In this document: in pieces, positions 15,498 through 24,734 of the stretch
How positions within the stretch are numbered: position 1 is the stretch's first letter
Layout: each line of letters opens with the position of its first letter
NCBI RefSeq assembly: GCF_900103405.1
Contig: NZ_FNHX01000015.1
Location: 26,844-90,843, forward strand
DNA: 64,000 nt
Origin: Polaromonas sp. JS666
GTDB lineage: Bacteria > Pseudomonadota > Gammaproteobacteria > Burkholderiales > Burkholderiaceae_C
Direction: 5' to 3'
Made by a program: the position numbers and the translations under genes
Notes under the pieces: generated by a model
Seen by the model: only the letters and a program-made list of their open reading frames with translations
Databases searched by the model: none
What the model was told of the DNA's origin: nothing

Positions 15498-17931
15498 GGG
15501 TGTTTCCTTTCCAGCGGCGCAGCAGCAAGGCATTCATCACCACGCTGGCGCTGCTCAGCGCCATGGCGGCGCCGGCGATCACGGGGCTCAGCAGGCCCAG
15601 CGCGGCCAGCGGTATGCCGACCACGTTGTAAACAAAAGCCCAGAACAGGTTCTGGCGTATCTTGGCGTAGGTGCGGCGCGAAATGTCGATCGCGCCGGCC
15701 ACCAGCGCCGGGTCGCCGCGCATCAGCGTGATGCCGGCCGCGTGCATGGCCACGTCGGTGCCGGTGGACATGGCAATGCCCACGTCGGCCGCAGCCAGGG
15801 CCGGCGCGTCGTTGATGCCGTCGCCCACCATGGCCACGCGCCCGCCCTGGGCCTGCACGCCGGCCTTGAGCTGGCCCATGATGGCTGCCTTGTCTTCCGG
15901 CAGCACCTGGCTGTGCACCAGGTCTATGCCCAGCTGCCGCGCTACGGTTTCGGCACTGCCGCGGTTGTCGCCGGTCACCAGGGCGGTTTGTATGCCCAGC
16001 GCGTGCAGGCGGGCCATGGCCGGCGCGGCGCTGCTTTTGAGCGTGTCGCCAAAGGCCAGCAGCCCCAGCAGCTGGGGCGTGCCCATGACGTCGGCGAGCC
16101 AGGACACCGTGCGGCCCTGGGCTTCGAGTTCCCTGGCGCGCGCATCCAGGGCCGCGAAGCTGCCGAGGTCCAGGCCCAGCTCCTGCATAAAGCGCGGGCT
16201 GCCTAGCCGCAGTTCGCGACCGGCCACCACGGCGGCCATGCCGCGACCGGCGACGGCGCGCAGCTGTGTTGCAGCGGGGATTTCAAGCTGCTGCTCCATC
16301 GCGCGCCGCATGACCGCGCGGGCCAGCGGGTGTTCGCTGCCCGACTGGATGGCGGCGGCCCAGGCCAGCAGTTCCTGCTCCGCGATGCCCTGGGGTTGCA
16401 GCGCCACCAGCTCGGGCTTGCCCTCGGTCAATGTGCCGGTTTTGTCAAAGGCCACGACCTTGAGGCTGTGCGCGACTTCCAGCGCCTCGGCGTCCTTGAT
16501 CAGGATGCCCTGGCGGGCGGCGGCCCCGGTGCCCACCATGATGGCGGTGGGCGTGGCCAGGCCCAGCGCGCAGGGGCAGGCAATCACCAGCACGGCGACG
16601 GCGTTCAGGATGGCGGCTTCCCAGTTCTGCGTGGCCAGGCCCCAGCCCAGCAGCGTGACCAGCGCAATGCCTATGACCACCGGCACAAAGACGGCACTGA
16701 TCTGGTCCACCAGGCGTTGAATCGGCGCTTTTTTGGCCTGGGCCGACTCCACCATGCGCACGATGCGCGCCAGCGTGGACTCCGCGCCTATGGCGGTGGT
16801 GCGCACGACGATCAGGCCTTCGGCATTGACCGCGCCGCCGGTCACACGTTCGCCCGCGTGTTTGGCCACGGGCAGGCTTTCGCCGGTGATCAGGGATTCG
16901 TCGACCTGGGTGGCGCCTTCGACGATTTCGCCGTCCACCGCGATGCGTTCGCCGGGCCGCACCACCACCAGGTCGCCGAGCTGGATGTCTTGCAGGGCCA
17001 CATCCTCGTCTTTGCCATCACGCCGCCGGCGCGCGGTGTCGGGGCGCAGTGCCTGCAGTGCGCGGATCGCGGCGGTGGTCTGGTGCTTGGCACGCGCCTC
17101 CATCCATTTGCCCAGCAGTACCAGCGTGATGACGACGGCCGAGGCTTCAAAGTACAGATGGGCCATACCGTGGCCGCCGTGGCGCAGCAGCTGGTAGACG
17201 CTCAGGCCGTAGGCGGCCGAGGTGCCCAGGGCCACCAGCAGGTCCATATTGCCGGTGCCGGCGCGCAAGGCCTTCCAGCCCGCGCGGTAAAAACGTGCGC
17301 CCAGCCAGAATTGCACCGGGGTGGCGATCAGCCATTGCAGCCAGCCATCGAGCATCCACTCCCGGCCGAACAGCGCACCCACCATGGGCAGGGCCAGCGG
17401 CGCCGACAAAGCGGCGGCCAGCGCGACAGGCCACCAGGCGGCGGCGGGTTTGTTGGCGCGGCTTTCGCCGGCCGCCGGGATGTCACGCGCCTGATAGCCG
17501 GCCTTGGCCACCGCCTCGATCAGCGCGGGCAGCATGGCGGCGCTGCCGGCCACGCTGACTTCCGCGGTTTCGGTCGCGAGGTTGACGCTGGCCGAGAGCA
17601 CGCCTGGCACCTGCTGGAGCGCTTTTTCCACGCGCGAGACGCAGGAGGCGCAAGTCATGCCCTCTATCCTGAGCCTCAAGGTTTGTTCGGCCACGCTGTA
17701 GCCGGCTTTCGCGACGGCGGCCTTCAAGGTATCCATGCCGACATCGCCGCGTGCCTTGACGCTGGCCTGCTCGGTTGCGAAATTGACGCTGACGTCCTGC
17801 ACGCCGGGGACATCGGCCAGCGAGCGTTCCACGCGCGCCACACAGGACGCGCAGCTCATGCCCTGGACGGGAAACCGCCATTCGGCCAGCGCGGCGGCGG
17901 GCGGGATTTTCAGGGAGGAAGTGGTGTTCAT
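15490..17931 (-). CDS. copA: Copper-exporting P1B-type ATPase CopA
   Basis: Inner-membrane Cu(I)-exporting ATPase, 813 residues. Two N-terminal heavy-metal domains carry GMSCASC (Cys27/Cys30) and GMTCASC (Cys94/Cys97). The transmembrane metal site is CPC at 452-454, the actuator loop TGES at 349-352 and the phosphorylated Asp496 in DKTGT; later come the HP motif (SEHPLARA) and GDGINDAPAL. No other start lies before the first heavy-metal motif, and the ATG at 17931 sits only 7 nt from the predicted -10 box without a ribosome-binding site. The gene is divergent from copZ and overlaps cueR. Confidence 0.96.
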   Translation of the reverse strand: MNTTSSLKIPPAAALAEWRFPVQGMSCASCVARVERSLADVPGVQDVSVNFATEQASVKARGDVGMDTLKAAVAKAGYSVAEQTLRLRIEGMTCASCVSRVEKALQQVPGVLSASVNLATETAEVSVAGSAAMLPALIEAVAKAGYQARDIPAAGESRANKPAAAWWPVALAAALSAPLALPMVGALFGREWMLDGWLQWLIATPVQFWLGARFYRAGWKALRAGTGNMDLLVALGTSAAYGLSVYQLLRHGGHGMAHLYFEASAVVITLVLLGKWMEARAKHQTTAAIRALQALRPDTARRRRDGKDEDVALQDIQLGDLVVVRPGERIAVDGEIVEGATQVDESLITGESLPVAKHAGERVTGGAVNAEGLIVVRTTAIGAESTLARIVRMVESAQAKKAPIQRLVDQISAVFVPVVIGIALVTLLGWGLATQNWEAAILNAVAVLVIACPCALGLATPTAIMVGTGAAARQGILIKDAEALEVAHSLKVVAFDKTGTLTEGKPELVALQPQGIAEQELLAWAAAIQSGSEHPLARAVMRRAMEQQLEIPAATQLRAVAGRGMAAVVAGRELRLGSPRFMQELGLDLGSFAALDARARELEAQGRTVSWLADVMGTPQLLGLLAFGDTLKSSAAPAMARLHALGIQTALVTGDNRGSAETVARQLGIDLVHSQVLPEDKAAIMGQLKAGVQAQGGRVAMVGDGINDAPALAAADVGIAMSTGTDVAMHAAGITLMRGDPALVAGAIDISRRTYAKIRQNLFWAFVYNVVGIPLAALGLLSPVIAGAAMALSSASVVMNALLLRRWKGNTHD

Positions 17932-17938
17932 GGGAGGC

Positions 17939-17969
17939 AGTCTGAACCTTACCATCATGGGAGGGTCAA
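17939..17969 (-). promoter_or_regulatory. CueR-type promoter/operator of copA
   Basis: Minus-strand -35 TTGACC (17969-17964) and -10 CAGACT (17944-17939) are separated by 19 bp, the elongated spacer used by MerR-family activators. The spacer holds the dyad ACCCTCC-N7-GTAAGGT, close to the CueR box ACCTTCC-N7-GGAAGGT. Confidence 0.8.
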
Positions 17970-18018
17970 GCCCCGGGGACAATAGCCACAGCCGCGGGGA
18001 GGGCTTGGCCGGCCTGGC

Positions 18019-18049
18019 TGGACTTTGTCCCCGTGGGAAGGTTCAGACT
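18019..18049 (+). promoter_or_regulatory. CueR-type promoter/operator of copZ
   Basis: Plus-strand -35 TGGACT (18019-18024) and -10 CAGACT (18044-18049) are 19 bp apart. The spacer dyad is ACTTTGT (18022-18028)-N7-GGAAGGT (18036-18042), whose right half matches the CueR consensus exactly. It is a mirror of the copA promoter about 50 bp away. Confidence 0.78.
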
Positions 18050-18084
18050 CCTCCCAACCCTTTTAATAACGCCCAAGAGGTTCT

Positions 18085-18273
18085 ATGGAATTCACGATCC
18101 CCGCCATGAGCTGCGGCCACTGCGCCAACGCCATCACCAAGGCTGTCAAGGCACTGGATCCAGCCGCGCAGGTCAATGTGGACCTGGCGTCCAAAAAAGT
18201 CGTGGTCCAGACCCCCCGGGACCGGCAGGCCGTGGCCGCGGCGCTCGCGCAGGCGGGTTATCCCGTACAGTGA
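18085..18273 (+). CDS. copZ: Copper chaperone CopZ (heavy-metal-associated domain)
   Basis: 62-residue single heavy-metal-associated domain with the Cu(I)-binding motif MSCGHCANAITKAV (Cys10 and Cys13) near the N-terminus and the ferredoxin-like betaalphabetabetaalphabeta length. It would carry Cu(I) in the cytoplasm to the N-terminal domains of CopA. An AGAGG ribosome-binding site precedes the ATG. Transcribed from its own CueR-type promoter, back to back with copA-cueR, so chaperone and pump rise together under copper stress. Confidence 0.9.
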   Translation: MEFTIPAMSCGHCANAITKAVKALDPAAQVNVDLASKKVVVQTPRDRQAVAAALAQAGYPVQ

Positions 18274-18345
18274 GGCAGCGCCGCGCGGCGGCAAGGCCTT
18301 GGGGCGTCGATAGAATGGCCCTTCCTCCACCCTTCAAGCCGCCTA

Positions 18346-19194
18346 GTGTCCGACCGATTCGCCGTCCTTCCCCAATACCTGTTTCCCAAGCAGGCGCTGA
18401 CTTCCTTTGCCGGTTTTGTGGCTTCGCGCGAACGCGGCTGGGTCACGACGGAAATCATCCGCCGCTTTGTCGCCAAGTACCGGGTCAACATGGAGGAGGC
18501 GCTGAACCCCGACATCGCCAGCTACCTGACCTTCAACGACTTTTTCACGCGCGCGCTCAAGCCCGGCGCGCGGCCGCTCGCCGCGGCCGAGCTGGTGTCG
18601 CCGGTGGACGGCGCGATCAGCCAGTTCGGCGCCATCGAGAAAGACCAGATATTCCAGGCCAAGGGCCACCGCTACTCCACCACCGCGCTGGTGGGCGGCG
18701 ATGCGACGCTGGCCGCGCGCTACCAGGACGGCTACTTCGCCACGCTCTACCTGAGCCCCAGGGACTACCACCGCATCCACATGCCTTGCGACGGCCGGCT
18801 GGTGCGCATGGTTTATGTGCCCGGCGAGCTGTTTTCGGTCAACCCCGTCACCGCGCGCGGCGTGCCGGGCCTGTTCGCGCGCAACGAGCGTGTGGTCTGC
18901 GTCTTTGAGTCGGCGCGCGGGCCTTTTGTGCTGGTGCTGGTCGGCGCGACGATTGTCGGCAGCATGGCCACGGTGTGGCACGGCGTGGTCAACCCACCGC
19001 GCGGCAAGGAAGTGCGGCAGTGGGACTACCCCGACGAGCCGACCTCCGCGATACGCCTGAAGCAAGGCGAGGAAATGGGCCGCTTCCTGTTGGGCTCCAC
19101 CGTCGTCATGCTGTTTCCCAAGGGGCCGCTGCAATTTAACCCCGAGTGGGCGCCCGGCCGTGAGATCCGGCTGGGCGAGGCCATGGCCTCCTAG
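18346..19194 (+). CDS. psd: Phosphatidylserine decarboxylase proenzyme
   Basis: Converts phosphatidylserine to phosphatidylethanolamine at the inner membrane. 282 residues of the proteobacterial type I proenzyme. The self-cleavage motif LGST (Ser251 becomes the pyruvoyl group) and the charge-relay residues in SPVDGAISQFG and RDYHRIHMP are present. The start is GTG at 18346; no nearby ATG fits the family N-terminus SDRFAVLPQYLFPK. The stop overlaps the stop of the convergent DUF72 gene by two bases. No pssA gene is adjacent. Confidence 0.95.
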   Translation: MSDRFAVLPQYLFPKQALTSFAGFVASRERGWVTTEIIRRFVAKYRVNMEEALNPDIASYLTFNDFFTRALKPGARPLAAAELVSPVDGAISQFGAIEKDQIFQAKGHRYSTTALVGGDATLAARYQDGYFATLYLSPRDYHRIHMPCDGRLVRMVYVPGELFSVNPVTARGVPGLFARNERVVCVFESARGPFVLVLVGATIVGSMATVWHGVVNPPRGKEVRQWDYPDEPTSAIRLKQGEEMGRFLLGSTVVMLFPKGPLQFNPEWAPGREIRLGEAMAS

Positions 19195-20057
19195 CCCTGA
19201 GCGGGGGGCGTAAAGCCCAGGCGCTTTAAAAACGCCATGGCCGCGGCAGGCGCCCTTTCCTTGGCGCCGTTGATGAAATACACAAACACGTCGCGCGGCT
19301 TTCCCTGCGCCGGGGCTTCTTCCAGCGTTGGCAGGTCCCCGGGCGCACCGCCTGCGGCCCATTGCCTTGCACGTTCAGCCCAGGCGTACAGCGCACCTTC
19401 CTCATAGCCGGTCTCCAGGCCTGCCTCGCTCATCATGAGGCGGGCATAGGCAAAGTCGCCCGTGAGGTCGGCGAAGGACGGGAACTTGTCAGCGTCGGTA
19501 AACACCGTCGCGACCCTGTAACGGCGCGCCAGCGCGAGGTAGTCGGGCGACATGAAACTTTCATGGCGCACGTCGACCACATGGCGCAGCGCGAGGCCGT
19601 CCACCTGTTTGGGCAGCAGCGCCAGAAAGGCCTCGAAATCCCCGGCCTCGAACACCTTGCCGGGCATGAATTGCCAGACGATGGGGCCCAGTTTGCCGCC
19701 CAGCTCGCTGATGCCGCTTTCGGTGAAGCGCCGGATGGACTCGCCCGCCTCGGCCAGAACCCGGCGGTTGGTCGCGTAGCGCGAGGCCTTGAGGGAAAAC
19801 ACGAAGTTGTCCGGGGTTTCGTCATGCCATTTTCTGAAGCTGGCCGGCTTGAGCGTGCCGTAATAGGTGCCGTTGACCTCGATGGCGCTCAGCTGGCGGC
19901 TGGCGTATTCGAGTTCCCGGCTGTGCGGCAGGCCGGGGGGAAAAAAGCTGCCGCGCCAGGGCTCAAAAGTCCAGCCGCCCACGCCAGCGCGTATGCGGGC
20001 ATCGGCGGTGGAAGGCGCGGCGGAAGATGGCGCTTGCGCGCGGCTGGTGGGTGTCAT
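19191..20057 (-). CDS. DUF72 (YecE-like) domain protein
   Basis: 288-residue TIM-barrel-like DUF72 protein. Signature segments are RAGVGGWTFEPWRGSFFP near residue 23, AIEVNGTYYGTLKPASFRKWHDETP and FVFSLKASRYATNRR, then RHVVDVRHESF and DVFVYFINGAKERAPAAA at the end. Function is unknown despite wide conservation. A 20-residue alanine/serine-rich leader precedes the domain, so a shorter start is possible. It is convergent with psd and divergent from the M20 peptidase gene, with a MITE-like element between. Confidence 0.85.
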   Translation of the reverse strand: MTPTSRAQAPSSAAPSTADARIRAGVGGWTFEPWRGSFFPPGLPHSRELEYASRQLSAIEVNGTYYGTLKPASFRKWHDETPDNFVFSLKASRYATNRRVLAEAGESIRRFTESGISELGGKLGPIVWQFMPGKVFEAGDFEAFLALLPKQVDGLALRHVVDVRHESFMSPDYLALARRYRVATVFTDADKFPSFADLTGDFAYARLMMSEAGLETGYEEGALYAWAERARQWAAGGAPGDLPTLEEAPAQGKPRDVFVYFINGAKERAPAAAMAFLKRLGFTPPAQG

Positions 20058-20168
20058 GGCGGCTCCGTGGCGTACTTGTCTGGTCTCTCGTCCAAATAGA
20101 GGAGATATCTTTGCCCCCGCCGGCCGCCGGCGCTGTAGGTTGAATTCTCCAATTGCGGGTCTTCCATT

Positions 20169-20437
20169 AGAGCCTGTCTACGATCTAAAAGGGGCCGCGT
20201 TGGGGTGCAATCGGGATGAGTGGGCCGACCGGGAACGCCGCATGGGCTAATGCCCATGCAAGGGCCTGGGTGGCTCAATCGCCCGATTTCACCCCAACCC
20301 GGAGGGCAAGTGCCTTTTCGGGCGGTCTGCGGCGTTGCGGCGCTAGCCCATAGGTGAACTATGGGCGTCGCACCGCGCCTTGCATCCCATCCCGAAAAGG
20401 CGCTTGCGCGGCCCCTTTTAGATCGTAGACAGGCTCT
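20169..20437. mobile_element. MITE-like element, copy 1 (269 bp)
   Basis: Non-coding element bounded by perfect 31-bp terminal inverted repeats, AGAGCCTGTC... at the left and ...GACAGGCTCT at the right. TA dinucleotides sit at the borders (20168-20169 and 20437-20438). The core is dense in inverted repeats: GCATGGGC-TAAT-GCCCATGC, CCCATAG-GTGAA-CTATGGG, and CCTTTTCGGG pairing with the distant CCCGAAAAGG. A second copy lies at 44635-44905, with a core that is nearly identical by eye. It has no transposase, so it would need one in trans; TA borders suggest a Tc1/mariner-IS630 type. It inserted 94 bp before the M20 peptidase gene. Confidence 0.85.
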
Positions 20438-20531
20438 ATGTGGCGTGGTCTGTGCCGGAAGCGTACAGTAGCAGCTGCCGCAGCAAAACGCTGTCCTAAA
20501 AAGCCGACATTTTTCTCCCGGAGCCTTTCCC

Positions 20532-22007
20532 ATGAACGCCCCATTGCACCGCGAAATTCCCGCCAGCATCCTCAATGCCGCCCAGGCCCTGTCCCAGGTC
20601 ACGGCCCAGTGGGACGGCGACATCGTCAAACAGATCACCGACTACATTTCCATCCCCGCCAAGTCCCCCACTTTCGATAGCGACTGGGCGCAGCACGGTT
20701 TCATTGACACCGTCATGCGCAATGCGGCAGCCTGGGTCGAGGCGCAGAAGGTCGAAGGCCTCAAGCTGGAGATCGTGCGCATCGAAGGCCGCACGCCGGT
20801 GCTGTTCTTTGAGATCCCGGCCACACGCGCCGATTCCACACAAACCGTGCTGATGTACGGCCACCTCGACAAGCAGCCCGAATTCACCGGCTGGCGCAAT
20901 GACCTGAGCCCCTGGACCGCCAAGTATGAGGACGGCAAGCTCTACGGCCGCGGCGCCGCCGACGACGGCTACGCCGTCTATGCCAGCATTGCCGCGGTGC
21001 AGGCTCTCAAGGCGCAGAACGTCCCGCATCCGCGCATCGTCGGCCTGATCGAAACCTGCGAGGAAAGTGGCTCCTACGACCTGCTGCCCTACGTCAACGC
21101 GCTGCGCGAGCGGCTGGGCGAAGTCGCGCTGGTGGTGTGCCTGGATTCCGGCGCCGGCAACTACGACCAACTGTGGCTGACCACCAGCCTGCGCGGCAAC
21201 GCGGCCGGTGTGCTTAAGGTGGAAATCCTCACCGAAGGCGTGCACTCCGGCGACGCCAGCGGCCTGGTGCCCTCGAGCTTTCGCATCATGCGCCAGGTGC
21301 TGGACCGCCTCGAGGACAGCAAGACTGGGCGCCTGCTGCCGCAGAGCTTTCACTGCGAAATCCCGGCCGATCGCCTGGCCCAGGCGCAGGCCACCGCCAA
21401 AATCCTCGGTGACGAAATCTACAAGCGTTTTCCGTGGGCGCATTACGACTGCGAAGGCTCCAGTACCTTTGCCTTGCCCACCACCACCGACCCGGTCGAA
21501 GCCCTGCTCAACCGCACCTGGCGCCCCACACTGAGCGTGACCGGCGCCGAAGGCTTTCCGGCGCTCAAGGACGCTGGCAATGTGCTGCGCCCCTACACCG
21601 CCTTCAAGCTCTCGCTGCGGTTTCCGCCGCTGATCGATGCCGGCGCGGCGGTGCAGGAACTCAAGGCCCTGCTCGAAGACAACGCGCCCTACCAGGCCAA
21701 AGTCACCTTTGAAAGCAATGGCGGGGCCACTGGCTGGAACGCGCCCAGCACGGTGTCCTGGTTCGAGAACGCGCTCAACGACGCATCGCAAAGCTTTTTT
21801 GGCGCGCCCTGCGGCACCATAGGCCAGGGCGGCACCATTCCGCTGATGAACATGCTGAGCAAGGGCTTTCCCAAGGCGCAGATGATGGTCTGCGGCGTGC
21901 TGGGCCCCAAGAGCAACGCCCACGGCCCCAACGAGTTTCTGAACGTGCCCTACGCCAAGAAGCTGACCGCCGCGGTCGCGCACGTCATGGCCCGCGTCCC
22001 CGGTTGA
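20532..22007 (+). CDS. M20-family metallopeptidase
   Basis: 491-residue cytoplasmic dipeptidase/carboxypeptidase-like enzyme of clan MH. The metal-binding His and Asp are in LMYGHLDKQPE, the bridging Asp in GRGAADDGYAVYA and the general base in IETCEESGSYD; a later metal ligand is in GPKSNAHGPNEFLNV. The dimerisation (lid) domain spans roughly residues 225-400, with the expected TEGVHSGDASG segment. Substrate is not readable. The ATG follows the run CTCCCGGAGC, with GGAG 8-9 nt upstream. The MITE-like element just upstream may sit in or near its promoter. Confidence 0.9.
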   Translation: MNAPLHREIPASILNAAQALSQVTAQWDGDIVKQITDYISIPAKSPTFDSDWAQHGFIDTVMRNAAAWVEAQKVEGLKLEIVRIEGRTPVLFFEIPATRADSTQTVLMYGHLDKQPEFTGWRNDLSPWTAKYEDGKLYGRGAADDGYAVYASIAAVQALKAQNVPHPRIVGLIETCEESGSYDLLPYVNALRERLGEVALVVCLDSGAGNYDQLWLTTSLRGNAAGVLKVEILTEGVHSGDASGLVPSSFRIMRQVLDRLEDSKTGRLLPQSFHCEIPADRLAQAQATAKILGDEIYKRFPWAHYDCEGSSTFALPTTTDPVEALLNRTWRPTLSVTGAEGFPALKDAGNVLRPYTAFKLSLRFPPLIDAGAAVQELKALLEDNAPYQAKVTFESNGGATGWNAPSTVSWFENALNDASQSFFGAPCGTIGQGGTIPLMNMLSKGFPKAQMMVCGVLGPKSNAHGPNEFLNVPYAKKLTAAVAHVMARVPG

Positions 22008-22083
22008 TTCGGGTGCGGCGCCCTTTTCCTTCGCATCGCGGCCTGCCGCGCGCGCTTGCCACAGGCCAGGCTTTCGCCGCCGC

Positions 22084-23010
22084 ATGCATTCGACCATCCT
22101 AGCCCCCTTCACCGCCCGCGATGGCGAGAACCTGGCCTTGTACGAGTGGCCGCTGGACGCCTGGGCCGACGAAATGGGCCCACACGCGCCGCCGCCGCGC
22201 GCCGTCGTGCTGCTGGTGCACGGCCTGGGCGAACACGCCCTGCGCTACGACCATGTCGCGCGCCAATTGATGGAATGGGGTTTTGCCGTGCGCGCTTACG
22301 ACCAGCGCGGCCACGGCGAGTCCGGCGGCGCGCGCGGCGTGCTGCCCGCTGACAGCACCTTGCTCGAGGACTTGGCCGAGGTGGTCGACGACACGCGGCT
22401 GCGCTGCATGCGCCTGCTGAAGGAGTCTCCCTCGCACCATGCGTCGGCCGAGTCCGACCATATCCCGCTGGTACTGCTGGGCCATAGCCTGGGCGGCCTG
22501 GTGGTGAGCCGTTTTGTCTCGCTGGGCATACGTCCCGTCGAAGGCCTGGTGATGTCTTCGCCGGCGCTGGATGCGGGCCTCAATCCCCTGCAGAAACTGC
22601 TGCTGGCCTTCATGCCCAGGCTGGCCCCCGACTTTTGCGTGGGCAACGGCCTGGACCCGCACTATCTTTCGCACGACCCGGAAGTGGTCAGGAAATACCT
22701 GGCCGACAAGCTGGTGCACAACAGGATTTCGCCCCGGCTGGGCAAGTTCATCGCGACGGCCGGCCCCGCCACGATAGCGGCCGCCGCCCAGTGGCGCACG
22801 CCCACACTGCTGATGTATGCGGGCGCGGACCGCCTGGTTGACCCGGCGGGTAGCCGCGCTTTCGCGGAAAGCGCCGCGAGTTCACGCGCCGTCAAGCCCG
22901 GCACGGTGACCGCGCGCTGCTTTGAGGGCCTCTACCACGAGATCTTCAACGAAATCGACTCGGCGCCGGTGTTCGACACGCTCAAGGCCTGGCTGGACGC
23001 GCGTTTCTAG
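22084..23010 (+). CDS. Alpha/beta hydrolase (monoacylglycerol lipase / S33-like)
   Basis: 308-residue alpha/beta-hydrolase resembling lysophospholipase and monoglyceride lipase proteins. The oxyanion region is VLLVHGLGEHALRYD (residues ~41-55), then YDQRGHGESGG, the nucleophile in LLGHSLGGLVVSRF, the acid in YAGADRLVDPAGS and the catalytic His in FEGLYHEIFNE. No signal peptide is visible. Likely lipid ester substrate, unproven. It follows the peptidase gene by 76 bp on the same strand. Confidence 0.88.
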   Translation: MHSTILAPFTARDGENLALYEWPLDAWADEMGPHAPPPRAVVLLVHGLGEHALRYDHVARQLMEWGFAVRAYDQRGHGESGGARGVLPADSTLLEDLAEVVDDTRLRCMRLLKESPSHHASAESDHIPLVLLGHSLGGLVVSRFVSLGIRPVEGLVMSSPALDAGLNPLQKLLLAFMPRLAPDFCVGNGLDPHYLSHDPEVVRKYLADKLVHNRISPRLGKFIATAGPATIAAAAQWRTPTLLMYAGADRLVDPAGSRAFAESAASSRAVKPGTVTARCFEGLYHEIFNEIDSAPVFDTLKAWLDARF

Positions 23011-23031
23011 GCTTGCGCCAACTCAAAAAAA

Positions 23032-23499
23032 TCAGCGGGCCTGCTTCAGCAGGCCGCCCAGCATGCCCATCAGGTCCTCGCCGCTGCCCAGGCCTTGCTC
23101 GGGCGCCTGGCCTTCGGGCGTCAGGTGGTTGATCAGGCCCGGCAGGATGTGGGAAAGCTGGCTGGCGGCATCGCCGGGATCCAGCCCCAGCTTTGCGGCG
23201 ATGTCGGATACGGTGCCGGCGCCCAGCGCGCTGGTGACCTGGTCGCCGGAGACGGGTTGGTTGGCCCCGCTGCCTATCCATGACTGGATGGCGTCGCCCA
23301 GGCCGGCTTGTTCGAACTTGCTGACCAGCCCACCCAGGCCGCCCTGGCCGCCGTTGTTGGCCAGCATGTCCGTGGCGACCTGGATCAGCTGCGGATTGCT
23401 GGCCAGCATGCCGATGAGGCCGCCCAGGCCCGCGCCGGCCTGGCCTTGCTGGCCGTTGTTGTTGAGGACGCTGCCCAGGACTGAATCAAGCAAACCCAT
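23032..23499 (-). CDS. YidB-like DUF937 protein
   Basis: 155-residue protein starting MGLLDSVLGSVLNNNGQQGQ, the typical N-terminus of the YidB/DUF937 family. It has a glycine- and glutamine-rich linker and repeated short helices (LGGLIGMLASNPQLI, FEQAGLGDAIQSWIG, SDIAAKLGLDPGDAASQLSHILPGLINHLTPEG). The last helix resembles a small DNA- or protein-binding fold, but the function is unknown. It ends in a GMLGGLLKQ tail. An upstream in-frame extension lacks family similarity, so the ATG at 23499 (with a GAGGAG site) is chosen. It lies downstream of an MFS gene on the same strand. Confidence 0.82.
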   Translation of the reverse strand: MGLLDSVLGSVLNNNGQQGQAGAGLGGLIGMLASNPQLIQVATDMLANNGGQGGLGGLVSKFEQAGLGDAIQSWIGSGANQPVSGDQVTSALGAGTVSDIAAKLGLDPGDAASQLSHILPGLINHLTPEGQAPEQGLGSGEDLMGMLGGLLKQAR

Positions 23500-23564
23500 G
23501 ACGAACTCCTCAAGTGAGGTGAAATAAAAACGGGAGAAAACGGGTGACACAACCGTGGAAGGCT

Positions 23565-24734
23565 TCAGGCATTCTGTTCCCTGCGCCGGCCCAGTGCAAG
23601 CCAGGCCAGCAAGGCGCCGGTCAGGCCCAGCGGCAGCAGCGAACCGAGGTTGAGCAAAGCCCAGCCCTGGGTTGTGACCAGCACGCCGGAAGCCAGCGAA
23701 GAAACCGCCAGCACGGCAAAAATGCAGAAATTGAGCGCACCCTGCGCCTTGTCTTTTTCTTCGGGGCGGTAGGCCGTGAGCGCCAGCGTGGTGGCGCCGG
23801 TGAACAGGAAGTTCCAGCCCAGCCCCAGCAGGAAAAGCGCCCCCAGGAACTGCTTGAGGTCCACGCCCGAGAGTGCGATCAGCACGCACAGCACGTTGAG
23901 CAGCAGGCCCGCCGCCATGATGGGCAGGGTGCCGAAGCGGCGTATCAGGTGGCCGGTGAAAAAGCCCGGCGCGAACATGCCGATCACATGCCACTCCAGC
24001 ACCAGCGCGACGCTGGAAAACGGCAGGCCGCAGACCTGCATGGCGATGGGCGTGGCGGCCATCAGCAAATTCATCACGCCAAAACCCAGGGCGCCGGCGG
24101 CCGCGGCCACGATAAAGACCGGTTGGCGCATGATTTCAGAAAGCGGACGCCCTCCCCGGGCCGCATGTGCCTCGGGCGGCGGCGGGAACCGGATGAAGGC
24201 CAGCAAGGCCATGGACAGCAGCGCCACGCCGGCCAGCGCCAGGTAGGCGCCGGCGAAGGGCACGGCGGTCAGTTCCCGCGTATGTGCCGCGAGGTTGGGC
24301 CCGGCGACGGCGCCCAGCAGGCCGCCGGCCATGACCAGCGAAATCGCTTTTTCGCGAAAGGCCGGCAGGGCCAGCTCGGCCGCGGCGAAGCGGTAGAGCT
24401 GCGCGTTGGCGCTGTAGTAGCCGGCCACCACCGTGGCCGTCACCAGCAGCCAGAAGTTGCGGCTGTAGGCCGCATAGCAGCACAGCAGGGCCGAGGCCAC
24501 GGCCACCAGCAGGCCCAGCTGGAAAGAGGTCTTGCGCCCGAAGCGCGATTGCGTGCGCGCCACCACCGCGGTCGACAGCGCACCGCCCACCACATACCCC
24601 ATGACGGGCAGGGTGGCCATCCAGCCCAGCGGCGCCAGGTTCAGGCCGACCAGGCCGTTGATGGCGATGAAGGTGACGTTGTTGGTCAGGAACAGGCCCT
24701 GGCAGACGGCCAGCAGCCAGAGGTTGCGGTTCAT
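23565..24734 (-). CDS. MFS transporter
   Basis: 389-residue major facilitator protein with twelve hydrophobic segments. The loop 2-3 motif is degenerate but recognisable (RTQSRFGRKTSFQLG, residues ~61-75), with a charged central loop (PPPPEAHAARGGRPLSEIMR) and the equivalent motif in the second half (GHLIRRFGTLPIMAAG). Substrate unknown; the general shape resembles drug or sugar efflux families. The ATG at 24734 overlaps the rsmE stop by 4 nt (ATGA), so it is translated with rsmE. Confidence 0.85.
   Translation of the reverse strand: MNRNLWLLAVCQGLFLTNNVTFIAINGLVGLNLAPLGWMATLPVMGYVVGGALSTAVVARTQSRFGRKTSFQLGLLVAVASALLCCYAAYSRNFWLLVTATVVAGYYSANAQLYRFAAAELALPAFREKAISLVMAGGLLGAVAGPNLAAHTRELTAVPFAGAYLALAGVALLSMALLAFIRFPPPPEAHAARGGRPLSEIMRQPVFIVAAAAGALGFGVMNLLMAATPIAMQVCGLPFSSVALVLEWHVIGMFAPGFFTGHLIRRFGTLPIMAAGLLLNVLCVLIALSGVDLKQFLGALFLLGLGWNFLFTGATTLALTAYRPEEKDKAQGALNFCIFAVLAVSSLASGVLVTTQGWALLNLGSLLPLGLTGALLAWLALGRRREQNA

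Noticed and set aside
20054..20638. Protein-coding frames through the MITE-like elements
   Set aside because: Each frame changes with the TIR and is not supported by a domain or ribosome-binding site; element folding explains the sequence better.
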